Made by a program: the position numbers and the translations under genes
Notes under the pieces: generated by a model
Database searches by the model: none
Told to the model about the DNA's origin: nothing
The model's input: only the letters and a program-made list of their open reading frames with translations
Source of the DNA: Halovenus halobia
Lineage (GTDB): Archaea > Halobacteriota > Halobacteria > Halobacteriales > Haloarculaceae
Length of the DNA: 64,000 nucleotides
Assembly: GCF_051414135.1 (NCBI RefSeq)
Contig: NZ_JBLKOA010000002.1
Span: forward strand, 248,001-312,000
Direction: 5' to 3'
Shown here: one piece after another, positions 25,933 to 33,679 of the stretch
How positions within the stretch are numbered: position 1 is the first letter of the stretch
How the letters are laid out: the number at the start of each line of letters is the position of its first letter

Positions 25933-27501
25933 TTAGCGGCCAGTGTCGAAGGAGATATCGAGTTCGTCGAGTTTCTCTTCCCACTCCTCGCGTTTCTCTT
26001 GGTGGTCTTCGAGAAAGTCCTCGATGAGTTCGGCAGCCTGTTCCTTGCAGCCACCACAGAGGCGCTCACCGTTGGCGCACTCCTCGTACACCTCGGCCGC
26101 GAACTCGTCGTCGTCGCCGGCCAGCAGGTAGGTATACAGTTCGTAAACCGGGCACTCATCGGGTTTGCCGCCGAGTTCGCGCTGTTCCTCGGCAGTCTCG
26201 CGGCCACCTGTGGTCGCGGATTTGACCTTGTCGTAGCCGTCCTCGGGGTCATCGAGCAGACTGATGTGGCTGGCGGGAATCGAGGAGGACATCTTGCCGC
26301 CGGTCAGGCCGGTCATGAAGCGGTGATAGATAGACGACGGCGGCAGGAAGCCGTAGCCATCGTGTTCGAGTTCGACCTCGCGGGCCAGTGCTTCTGCCTC
26401 CTCGTGGTCGAGCTCGAAGGCGTCGATGTGTTCGTCGTACACGCGCTTCTCGCCGTCGATAGCCTCGATGAGACCCTCGAAGGCCGCTTCGGTGGCGTTG
26501 CGGTCAATGAAGCGAATCCGGGGCCGGAGTGGCTCCTTGCCCGCCTCGTTACACATCGTAATCAGGCCATCGAGCGTGGTTGCCGTCACGTCAGTTGCGC
26601 CGGCCTCGCGCTGGTTTTCGAGGTAGGTTCCGGCGTCCGAGCAGCGAATCGTGTCGTCGGGGTGGCGCTCGGTCAGCGTCTCGTAGGCCTCGGCGAGGAC
26701 CGGACGCTCGTCGGGGTCGAGTCCGAAACTCGCGTACGCTTCGGTGACGCCGAAATAGCGGACCCGAGCAGCCAGGTCCCGGGCAAGGCGGACGTGCGGG
26801 TCCTGGTCCGGGCCAACTGGGATAACCGTTGGTTTCGGTTCGTCCAGTTGTGGGTAGAGGATATCGGCCATCTGGGTGACGACCGACTGCATGTGGCTCA
26901 CGTCAGTCTCACCGTCGAAGTCGTAGATAGCTTCGAGTTCGGAGAAGTTCGCCTCGATGCCGAGTTCGAAGGCCAGGTCCTGTACCTCGCGGTTGGTCGA
27001 TTGGCGGTACAGCGTCCCCTCCTCGGGGTCGAAGCCAAGCGCCAGTAGCGAGAGGATGTAGTTGCGGGCGTGTTCGTCGATCTCACTCCAAGAGAGACCG
27101 CGCGCACTGTGAGCCTCAAGGTCGGCAATCAGCCCGTACGCGTCGCCGCCCTGCTGCTGGTGCCAGATGATTTCGTCGAAGACGAGTTTGTGGCCGATGT
27201 GTGGGTCGCCCGTCGGCATGAATCCCGACAGCACCGCGAAGGGGTCGTCGTTGGCCATCGCGTCGAGCACTCGGCGGTAATCGCGGTGGCCGAAGATGAC
27301 GCTGCGGCGCATCAGGTAGTGTGGTGCAGGGACATCGCCGAGAATTTCCTCGAATTCCTCGATACCAAACTGCTCGAAGAGTTTCCGGTAATCGGACACG
27401 GCAGCCGACCCCCACGGGTCGAGTGCAACGTCTTCGACGCCGCCGTCTGTGGCTACATCTCGACCTCGGGGCGGGTCACCATCAGCAGATTCGCGTGTCA
27501 T
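25933..27501 (-). CDS. trpS: Tryptophanyl-tRNA synthetase
   Basis: Charges tRNA-Trp. Class I synthetase, 522 aa from ATG 27501 (the open frame extends 9 codons further with little support). Signatures: GFMPTGDPHIGHKLVFDE (HIGH motif) and GLTGGKMSSSIPASH (KMSSS motif). The ~80-residue N-terminal extension (DVALDPWGSAAVSDYRKLF onward) is the archaeal/eukaryotic type. A zinc-ribbon-like CGGC near the C-terminus is followed by an acidic helical tail. Between its stop and the nasA start nothing else is coded. Confidence 0.95.
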   Translation of the reverse strand: MTRESADGDPPRGRDVATDGGVEDVALDPWGSAAVSDYRKLFEQFGIEEFEEILGDVPAPHYLMRRSVIFGHRDYRRVLDAMANDDPFAVLSGFMPTGDPHIGHKLVFDEIIWHQQQGGDAYGLIADLEAHSARGLSWSEIDEHARNYILSLLALGFDPEEGTLYRQSTNREVQDLAFELGIEANFSELEAIYDFDGETDVSHMQSVVTQMADILYPQLDEPKPTVIPVGPDQDPHVRLARDLAARVRYFGVTEAYASFGLDPDERPVLAEAYETLTERHPDDTIRCSDAGTYLENQREAGATDVTATTLDGLITMCNEAGKEPLRPRIRFIDRNATEAAFEGLIEAIDGEKRVYDEHIDAFELDHEEAEALAREVELEHDGYGFLPPSSIYHRFMTGLTGGKMSSSIPASHISLLDDPEDGYDKVKSATTGGRETAEEQRELGGKPDECPVYELYTYLLAGDDDEFAAEVYEECANGERLCGGCKEQAAELIEDFLEDHQEKREEWEEKLDELDISFDTGR

Positions 27502-27587
27502 TGAATACGCGTATATCTGCCGAGGCAAGCAAAAAGCGTTCGCCTTGTGTGTGAACGCGTCAACCCGACCCAGACGGGAACACGTGG

Positions 27588-29960
27588 TCAGGCACCGTGA
27601 GGCTGACCGACCAGTCCGCTTGGTCGGTCGGTCTCCTCGGCGTCTGGCTCTCCGTCACCGTACCCGCGGGCCGAGTTGGCGACGACGAACAGACTGCTCG
27701 ATGCCATCGCAACGGCCGCCAGCAGCGGGTTCAACACGCCGGTGATGGCCAGCGGAATCGCGACGCCGTTGTAACAGAACGCCCACGCGATGTTCTGTTT
27801 GATCCGGCGATTCGTTCGGGCTGCCGTCTCGAAGACCACCGGGACGTTCGTGAGTTTGTTGTCGAGAATGACCGCGTCGGCGGCGTCTGTCGCCAGTTCT
27901 GTGCCACCGTCGAGAGCGATACCCACGTCGGCCGCCGCCAGCGCAGGTGCGTCGTTACTTCCGTCGCCGACCATCGCGACCGGACCCTCGGCTGCGAGGC
28001 GTCGAACTGTCTCGGTTTTGCCATCCGGTGGCACGCCAGTATAGACGGTGTCGACCGCGTTGTGGGACGCGAGGCTATCTGTGCCGGGCCGGTCGTCGCC
28101 AGTGAGGACGACGATACGCCGGTCCGAGCCGAGCGTCTCCAGCACTGCTGGCGTCTCTTCGCGGAGGCGGTCACCAACACCAATCACGCCGTGGGCCGCT
28201 CCCGACCAGCCGACAACGACTGCGACGTTACCGCGGTCACGAATGGTGTCTGCCTTCCTGGAGACTGCTGTGGGGACCGACCAGCCCCGTTCCGCAAACA
28301 GGTCAGGATGGCCAACGAGCGTTTCCTCGCCCGCGATGGTTCCGGAGACACCACGGGTATGCTCGGAGACAGCTTCGGCAGTCGTGTCGGGGGTGTCCGC
28401 GGCCTCGGTGATTGCCGCCGCGATTGGATGTGTTGAGTACCGCTCGACAGCACCAGCACGTTCGAGCAGCGTTGCACGGGAAGCGCTCCCCTTGACGGAG
28501 GTGACAGTCATCTCGCCGGTGGTCAGTGTTCCAGTTTTGTCGAAGACAACCGTCTCGATGTCTGGGGCCTGCTCGAACAGCTCCGCCGTTGCGACAACAA
28601 TTCCTCGGTCAGCCGCGGCCTGCAATCCGGTCGCAACCGCAAGGGGCGTTGCCAGCCCGAGCGCACAGGGACAGGAGACGATGACCACAGTGAGGCCGAC
28701 GAGCATCGCTTCTTGTACTGTGGCGCCGAGAACGACACCGGCCGCTGCGGCGACCACCGCAAGCGCGAGGACGAGCGGAACGAAGACAGTCGCAATCCGG
28801 TCGGCGATCCGCTGTGCGCCCGGCCGGGTGGCCTGAATATCCCAGAGCGTCCCAACCAGTCGGTCGAGCGTGCTCTCGGTGTCGGTGTCGGCCTCGATAA
28901 CCAGCGGGTCGTCAGTGACGACAGTCCCGCCGCGGACGCTGTCGCCGGGCGTTTTCGTCTCCGGGACAGATTCGCCGGTCACCAGCGCCTCGTCGACGGC
29001 GGCGGTGCCCTCGGCGATGGTGCCGTCGACAGGGACGCGTTCACCCGGTCGCACCAGCAGGCGGTCGCCGGGCGCAATCTCCTCGACTGGAACTGTTTCG
29101 CCATCTTCTCGGGTCGCTTCCTCGACACGAAGTTCCGTCAGGTCTGAGAGCAGGCCGGCAGTCTTGCGCTTGATTCGGGTTTCGTAGTAGTTGCCGATAG
29201 TGACGGCCATGACGACAACGATGGTCACGTCGTAGTAGAGGTCGGTCCCGCCGAGTGCGAGTTGCGCGGTGCTGTACGTGTAGGCAGCAACGGCGGCGAC
29301 AGAGACCAGCAGGTCGACGTTCGGCCGACCGGTTCGGAGGCTGACGTAGGCACCCCGGAGCATCGGCCGACCGGTGTACAGCAGCACAATCGCCGTCACG
29401 ACGGCGAGTTGGCCGTAGACGTACGCGCCGTCGAAGGTTCCGAGGTCCACGATGGCGTCGAAGCCAAAGTAGGTGGGATAGAGAAAGATGGCGTACCACG
29501 TCATCGCCATCATCGAGAACAATCCGCCGACGAGCAGGCGACTCGCCAGGTCTGTCCCGCCATCGCCAGTCTCGTCGCGGGCCCGTGCGCTGTAGCCGAG
29601 GCCAGAGACTGCCCCGGCCAACTCCGACTGTGTTCGCTCGTCTGGGTCGTAGGTGAGTTTCACCGTTTCGGCGGCGTAACTGGCTTCGGCGTCGTAGACG
29701 CCAGATTCGCGACAGGCGAGGTCTTCGAGAAACAGTTCGCAGGTCGAGCAGTGCATCCCGTCGACGGCCAGATAACTCGTCTCGGCGTCCTCGGGGTGGT
29801 CCGGTTCTTCCCGGTCCGGCAAGTTGTCGATGTTATCCGGGTCAACGTCACCGAGCGAACGGGAGATTTCGAGACAGCCACGGCAACAGAACTCGCCGTC
29901 GGCGTCGTCGCTGGTTACGGGCGGGTCGGCAGGGAGGTCACAGAGCGAGCAGGTTGCCAT
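27588..29960 (-). CDS. Heavy-metal (copper-type) P1B ATPase
   Basis: 790 aa. Domain order: N-terminal cysteine-rich metal-binding domain (Cys4, 7, 25, 26, 29), HMA domain with GMHCSTC (residues 68-74), membrane helices, actuator domain with VDEALVTGESVP, CPx motif SCPCALGLATP in the ion path, phosphorylation site DKTGTLTTG and hinge GDGSNDAPALAAADVG. This architecture is that of CopA2/FixI/CtpA-type copper exporters that load Cu into haem-copper oxidases. The oxidase operon begins 300 nt away on the other strand, which supports an oxidase-maturation role. A small membrane gene is 3 nt upstream in the same operon. Confidence 0.93.
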   Translation of the reverse strand: MATCSLCDLPADPPVTSDDADGEFCCRGCLEISRSLGDVDPDNIDNLPDREEPDHPEDAETSYLAVDGMHCSTCELFLEDLACRESGVYDAEASYAAETVKLTYDPDERTQSELAGAVSGLGYSARARDETGDGGTDLASRLLVGGLFSMMAMTWYAIFLYPTYFGFDAIVDLGTFDGAYVYGQLAVVTAIVLLYTGRPMLRGAYVSLRTGRPNVDLLVSVAAVAAYTYSTAQLALGGTDLYYDVTIVVVMAVTIGNYYETRIKRKTAGLLSDLTELRVEEATREDGETVPVEEIAPGDRLLVRPGERVPVDGTIAEGTAAVDEALVTGESVPETKTPGDSVRGGTVVTDDPLVIEADTDTESTLDRLVGTLWDIQATRPGAQRIADRIATVFVPLVLALAVVAAAAGVVLGATVQEAMLVGLTVVIVSCPCALGLATPLAVATGLQAAADRGIVVATAELFEQAPDIETVVFDKTGTLTTGEMTVTSVKGSASRATLLERAGAVERYSTHPIAAAITEAADTPDTTAEAVSEHTRGVSGTIAGEETLVGHPDLFAERGWSVPTAVSRKADTIRDRGNVAVVVGWSGAAHGVIGVGDRLREETPAVLETLGSDRRIVVLTGDDRPGTDSLASHNAVDTVYTGVPPDGKTETVRRLAAEGPVAMVGDGSNDAPALAAADVGIALDGGTELATDAADAVILDNKLTNVPVVFETAARTNRRIKQNIAWAFCYNGVAIPLAITGVLNPLLAAVAMASSSLFVVANSARGYGDGEPDAEETDRPSGLVGQPHGA

Positions 29961-29963
29961 CGG

Positions 29964-30161
29964 TCAGTGTGTGGCGGGGGTATCAGGCTGGCCGGGGGAC
30001 GGACCAAACAGAAGCAGAATTGAGCCACAGATCAGGACGAGATTCACGACAGCAATGGCGGTTGTCGGGACCGTCATCTCTCCTGCAGCCAGTGTGTAGA
30101 CGCCAACGGGAATGTACGCAAGCAGTGCGAGTATCGCGATACGTCGTGGCGAGAAGTCCAT
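29964..30161 (-). CDS. Small two-helix membrane protein of the oxidase region
   Basis: 65 aa from ATG 30161, chosen because a TATA box (30187-30193) is centred 28-29 nt upstream. Two hydrophobic helices (~8-26 and ~36-56) are joined by a short acidic turn. Haloarchaeal genomes often annotate such a protein near terminal oxidase genes as 'cox cluster protein' (from memory). Its stop lies 3 nt before the P-type ATPase start, so both are one transcript, divergent from the ba3 oxidase operon. Function unknown; assembly or copper delivery is only a guess. Confidence 0.7.
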   Translation of the reverse strand: MDFSPRRIAILALLAYIPVGVYTLAAGEMTVPTTAIAVVNLVLICGSILLLFGPSPGQPDTPATH

Positions 30162-30186
30162 ATAATGCTGATAACATCGCAATCAA

Positions 30187-30239
30187 ATATATAAGTACCC
30201 CTGATTCCCAGGTTGTTGGAAGGGCCCGAACCTTATTTT
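30187..30239. promoter_or_regulatory. Divergent promoters between copper ATPase and oxidase operons
   Basis: On the minus strand TATATAT (30187-30193) serves the small membrane gene/ATPase operon at -28. On the plus strand CTTATTTTA (about 30230-30239) is 28 nt before the first oxidase gene ATG (30263). Both fit leaderless transcription and a shared regulatory zone of ~100 nt. Confidence 0.55.
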
Positions 30240-30262
30240 ACACGGGGGCAAAAGCGCGGAGT

Positions 30263-30448
30263 ATGAGTTCGGCGACTGACCAACCGACAGACGCACAGGG
30301 TGATCCGATCGAACGAGAGATCGGACATGACGAGTTCGACCCGGTCGGAACACTCGTGCTCGTATTGATTTATTTTGTAATTATCAGCCTCATGTGGGCG
30401 TTCATGTACTTCGTTGAGTTCCTCGGAAACGGCCCAACGGTGGTGTAA
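30263..30448 (+). CDS. cbaD: Small subunit of ba3-type oxidase (CbaD-like)
   Basis: 61 aa with one membrane helix (~30-54: LVLVLIYFVIISLMWAFMYF), after a polar acidic N-terminus with GHDEFDPVG. The position, immediately before subunit II, and the size match the CbaD subunit of the Natronomonas pharaonis ba3 oxidase. ATG 30263 is set by the TATA box at -28; the longer open frame upstream is not coding. The next gene follows after 3 nt. Confidence 0.75.
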   Translation: MSSATDQPTDAQGDPIEREIGHDEFDPVGTLVLVLIYFVIISLMWAFMYFVEFLGNGPTVV

Positions 30449-30451
30449 GGT

Positions 30452-30976
30452 ATGGAGATTCACAACTACGAAAAACTCTGGTTTGGGCTGTCCTTGCTTT
30501 TGATTGTCGCGTTCATCGGGACGATTACCTACGGGACAGTCGGCGCTGGCGTCGAGATGATTTCCGACGACGGCGGGACGGTCTCGCCGGAGAACGTCAC
30601 CAGCAGCGAAGAGTTCGAGAAATACCAGCAGCCAAACGCGACACAGACCGGTGACGGCGAGTACGCAGTTGCAGTGCAAGCACTGCAGTTCGCGTATCTC
30701 CCCGGCACTGGTCAACCGATTCGCGTGCCTGAAAACAGTGAAGTGACTTTCTACATCAGTTCCACGGACGTGACGCACGGATTCAGCATCGCCGGGACGA
30801 ACGTGAACACGATGGTCATCCCCGGCCAGATGTCAGAAATCACCGTCGAGTTCGGCGAATACGACGAACCAACGGACCTCGGCGTCATCTGTCACGAATT
30901 CTGTGGTCCGGGCCACGAGGAGATGGCCGGGACAATCAGGGTTGTTCCCGAAGACCAGTGGGGAGGTGACCAATAA
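30452..30976 (+). CDS. cbaA: ba3-type cytochrome oxidase subunit II (CuA)
   Basis: 174 aa. One N-terminal membrane helix (~9-30) anchors an extracellular cupredoxin domain. The dinuclear CuA site is complete: His109 in TDVTHGF and the cluster CHEFCGPGHEEM (Cys147, Cys151, His155, Met158). It receives electrons, probably from a halocyanin-type copper protein, and passes them to subunit I. The short length with one helix is typical of ba3 (B-type) oxidases. Its stop overlaps the start of the subunit I gene by one base (TAATG). Confidence 0.93.
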   Translation: MEIHNYEKLWFGLSLLLIVAFIGTITYGTVGAGVEMISDDGGTVSPENVTSSEEFEKYQQPNATQTGDGEYAVAVQALQFAYLPGTGQPIRVPENSEVTFYISSTDVTHGFSIAGTNVNTMVIPGQMSEITVEFGEYDEPTDLGVICHEFCGPGHEEMAGTIRVVPEDQWGGDQ

Positions 30977-32709
30977 TGGAGGTCTTTGCTGACAGACATC
31001 CCGACGAAGCCCTGATTGTGCGAGCAGCACTGACGAGTTCGTTCATCGCGCTCGCCATCGGCGGATTGATGGGGTTCATCCAGACGCTACACCGCACTGG
31101 CTACTACACTGGCTTCGTCACGAATGCCGACTACTACACCGTGTTGACGCTACACGGCGTTGCGATGGCGCTGCTCTTTACGATTTTCTTCCTCGTCGGC
31201 TTCTTCCAGTGGGCGGTGACCGATAGCCTCGACCGCAGTTCAGAGAACATCTGGTTCACCAGATTCTGGTACGGGCTGATGGTGCTTGGCTCGGCGATGG
31301 GCGCAATTGCAATCATCGGTGGTTTCTCCACCGTCGAGATTGGCAACCTGCAGGCGACGGTGCTGTACACGTTCTACGCGCCGCTCGAAGCCCACCCCGT
31401 GTTCTACTTCGGGCTGGTCTTTTTCGTCGTCGGCAGCTGGTTCGCCGGCGTGGACTGGTTCCGTTCGTGGTTCGCCTGGAAGCGCAACAACCCCGACCAG
31501 AAGACGCCGCTGCGGACGTTCATGGTGCTGACGACGATGCTGATGTGGTATCTGGCGAGTGCCGGTGTTGCTATCTCGCTGATTTTCTTCATTATCCCGT
31601 GGTCCCTTGGACTGGTCGGCGGCGTGAACTCGCTGCTCACCCGGACGCTGTTCTGGTTCTTCGGCCACCCAGTCGTCTACTTCTGGCTCATGCCAGTGTA
31701 CATGATGTGGTACGTCATCCTGCCGAAACTCGGCGGTGGCCGACTGTTCAGTGACACCCTCGCACGGATTGTCTTCGTGCTCTTTCTGGTGCTGTCGGTC
31801 CCGACCGGGATTCACCACCAGTACGTCGACCCCGGAATTGCAGAAGGATTCAAGTTCCTCGCGATGACGAACACGATGTTCCTGCTGTTGCCAAGCCTGC
31901 TGACCGCCTTCACCGTCGTGGCGAGTCTGGAACACGGCGCTCGCCAGCGCGGTGGTGAGGGCTATCTCGGCTGGCTCCGTGCGCTGCCCTGGAACAAGCC
32001 CGCCTTCACCGGCATGGCGCTTGCGGGGCTGATGTTCGCCGCTGCCGGCTTCTCCGGAATGATCAACGCCGGAATGAACATCAACTACCTCATCCACAAC
32101 ACGCTGTGGGTCGTCGGTCACTTCCACATGACTGTCGGCACCGCCGTTGCGCTCTCCTTTATGGCAGCAACCTACTGGTTCCTGCCGATTATCACCGGCC
32201 GAGAGATCTTCAGCCGACGGCTCGGCATGGCGCAGGTGTTGCTGTGGTTCCTCGGCATGGTGCTGATGGGCAACGCGATGCACCGCGCTGGGCTAGCAGG
32301 GATTCCCCGCCGAACGGCCGACCCGACCTACGAACAGGTGACCTTCGAGACGGCCTTCGGCGCGATCAGCGAACTAAAGCTCCAGATTGCACTCGGCGGC
32401 GTCTTGCTGACGCTGTCGCTGGTGTTGTTCTTCATCCACCTGCTACTGTCGGGAACCCGACTCGGCTCGATTGTCGGCACCCGCGAGAAACGGACGGAAG
32501 CCGACGTGATTCCGCCAGCGCTGTCCGGCCCGGAACACGCGCCTGACGTGCTCTCGAACCTGAAGCTCTGGACGGGCGTTGCACTCACGCTCATCGTGCT
32601 CACCTACGTTCTGCCGCTGGCAGCGATCATCGATGGCGGTGGCTTCTTCGGCACCTACGGCACCATCCTCTACAATTCGCTCGTCGCGAGCGCGGAGGTG
32701 CTCGTATGA
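30976..32709 (+). CDS. cbaB: ba3-type cytochrome oxidase subunit I
   Basis: Haem-copper catalytic subunit reducing O2 to water and pumping protons. 577 aa, about 13 helices. Haem ligand and CuB site motifs: LHGVAMALLF (low-spin haem His), FFGHPVVYFWLMPVYMMWYV (CuB His and covalently linked Tyr region), HHQYVDPG (two CuB His) and VVGHFHMTVG (haem a3 and low-spin haem His pair). The sequence class is B-type: the D-channel Asp/Asn motif is absent. It overlaps the next small gene by 4 nt. Confidence 0.95.
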   Translation: MEVFADRHPDEALIVRAALTSSFIALAIGGLMGFIQTLHRTGYYTGFVTNADYYTVLTLHGVAMALLFTIFFLVGFFQWAVTDSLDRSSENIWFTRFWYGLMVLGSAMGAIAIIGGFSTVEIGNLQATVLYTFYAPLEAHPVFYFGLVFFVVGSWFAGVDWFRSWFAWKRNNPDQKTPLRTFMVLTTMLMWYLASAGVAISLIFFIIPWSLGLVGGVNSLLTRTLFWFFGHPVVYFWLMPVYMMWYVILPKLGGGRLFSDTLARIVFVLFLVLSVPTGIHHQYVDPGIAEGFKFLAMTNTMFLLLPSLLTAFTVVASLEHGARQRGGEGYLGWLRALPWNKPAFTGMALAGLMFAAAGFSGMINAGMNINYLIHNTLWVVGHFHMTVGTAVALSFMAATYWFLPIITGREIFSRRLGMAQVLLWFLGMVLMGNAMHRAGLAGIPRRTADPTYEQVTFETAFGAISELKLQIALGGVLLTLSLVLFFIHLLLSGTRLGSIVGTREKRTEADVIPPALSGPEHAPDVLSNLKLWTGVALTLIVLTYVLPLAAIIDGGGFFGTYGTILYNSLVASAEVLV

Positions 32710-32921
32710 AACGGCCGGGTATTACCGGACTGACCATCCTGCTCGCCTTTGCCGTCGTCGCGGTCATCGAATTCCGGACCGTGCTCGCGATGGTTGGATT
32801 CGACCCTGCGTCGCGGCTGTACTACGCCGCCTCAGCCATCGTTGTGGGAGCCCTCCTAATCGGGCTGTACGCACTGCCAAACGACGAAGACGACGACCAG
32901 ACGAACACGAGTAAAGCATAG
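32706..32921 (+). CDS. cbaE: Small two-helix oxidase subunit (CbaE-like)
   Basis: 71 aa with two hydrophobic helices (~7-30 and ~38-57) and an acidic C-terminal tail. It overlaps the end of subunit I (ATGA) and so is translationally coupled to it. Position and size match CbaE of the four-subunit Natronomonas ba3 oxidase. The sequence alone would not identify it. Confidence 0.7.
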   Translation: MKRPGITGLTILLAFAVVAVIEFRTVLAMVGFDPASRLYYAASAIVVGALLIGLYALPNDEDDDQTNTSKA

Positions 32922-32922
32922 G

Positions 32923-33594
32923 ATGTCGGGGACAGCCAGACGACGCGGCGCGGCACGAGCCGTCTCGGTACTGGCGAGTCCGGAGACGACGCTGGCGCTC
33001 GCGGCGCTGGTCGCCAACATTGTGGCCATCTTCGCGTACGTTGCCGTGACCGGCACCGTCGTGCAGTCTGTCCGGTACACGCTGTATCCGGTCGTCTGGA
33101 TTGTCCTCAGTTGCTATGTGGTTGCCACGCTGGTCCGTCGCGGCCCGACGCTGTCGGAGTCGAAGATTGGAGTTGCAGTCGCAGTTGGCTATTTCGCCGT
33201 GCTGGCCGCGATTGGAACGCCGTTTGGATTCGGTGGTGAGACGAATACGGTCATGATTATGCAGGCGACGCCGGGCTGGGGACCGATTGTGATGTACAGC
33301 GTCGGCCCAGTTGGCGGAACCCTGCTGCCATTCGAGGTTATCGGCTACGCGACGCTGTCGTATGCGGTCGGCTGTGCAGTCGCGGCCGGTTCTCGGGGCG
33401 CGCTTGCGGGGACAGTCGGGCTGTTCACCTGTGTTGGCTGTGTCCTGCCGGTTATCGGTGCGGTGGTTGGTATATTCGGCGGGGCAGCGAGCGCACTCCA
33501 GCCCGCGACAACGAGTTACGGCCTCGCAACGGGGCTGTTCGCGACGACAGTGCTGTTGTTGCTCGCGACAATCCCGTTATCACCGCGGCACTGA
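32923..33594 (+). CDS. Multispanning membrane protein with a CVGC motif, end of oxidase operon
   Basis: 223 aa, about seven hydrophobic helices. It begins one nt after the cbaE stop, so it belongs to the oxidase operon. A CVGC pair lies inside the hydrophobic stretch LFTCVGCVLPVIGAVVGIFGG (read as successive parts), and MQATPGWGPIVMYS links two helices. The paired cysteines in a membrane helix suggest copper or disulfide handling during oxidase assembly, but that is inference. I do not recognise a named family. The operon ends here: the next gene has its own TATA box. Confidence 0.7.
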   Translation: MSGTARRRGAARAVSVLASPETTLALAALVANIVAIFAYVAVTGTVVQSVRYTLYPVVWIVLSCYVVATLVRRGPTLSESKIGVAVAVGYFAVLAAIGTPFGFGGETNTVMIMQATPGWGPIVMYSVGPVGGTLLPFEVIGYATLSYAVGCAVAAGSRGALAGTVGLFTCVGCVLPVIGAVVGIFGGAASALQPATTSYGLATGLFATTVLLLLATIPLSPRH

Positions 33595-33638
33595 GGACAG
33601 ATTCGACTGCATTTCGTGGTCACCAGCCGGGTTATATT

Positions 33639-33645
33639 CTTATAC
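33639..33645 (+). promoter_or_regulatory. TATA box of the PAS histidine kinase gene
   Basis: TTATACA within an AT-rich run (33631-33646). TTG 33671 would be ~28 nt downstream and GTG 33680 ~37 nt. Confidence 0.5.
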
Positions 33646-33679
33646 AAGGACCACATCAGTCCATGATAGGTTGGGACCT

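Noticed and set aside
25724..25936. 70-codon plus-strand ORF upstream of nasA
   Set aside because: AT-rich region with low-quality codons, no motif and no conserved start; better explained as the nasA control region.
31240..32283. 347-codon minus-strand open frame inside the oxidase subunit I gene
   Set aside because: Its residues (His/Gln/Arg-rich) mirror the codons of the membrane protein; no start context and no family.
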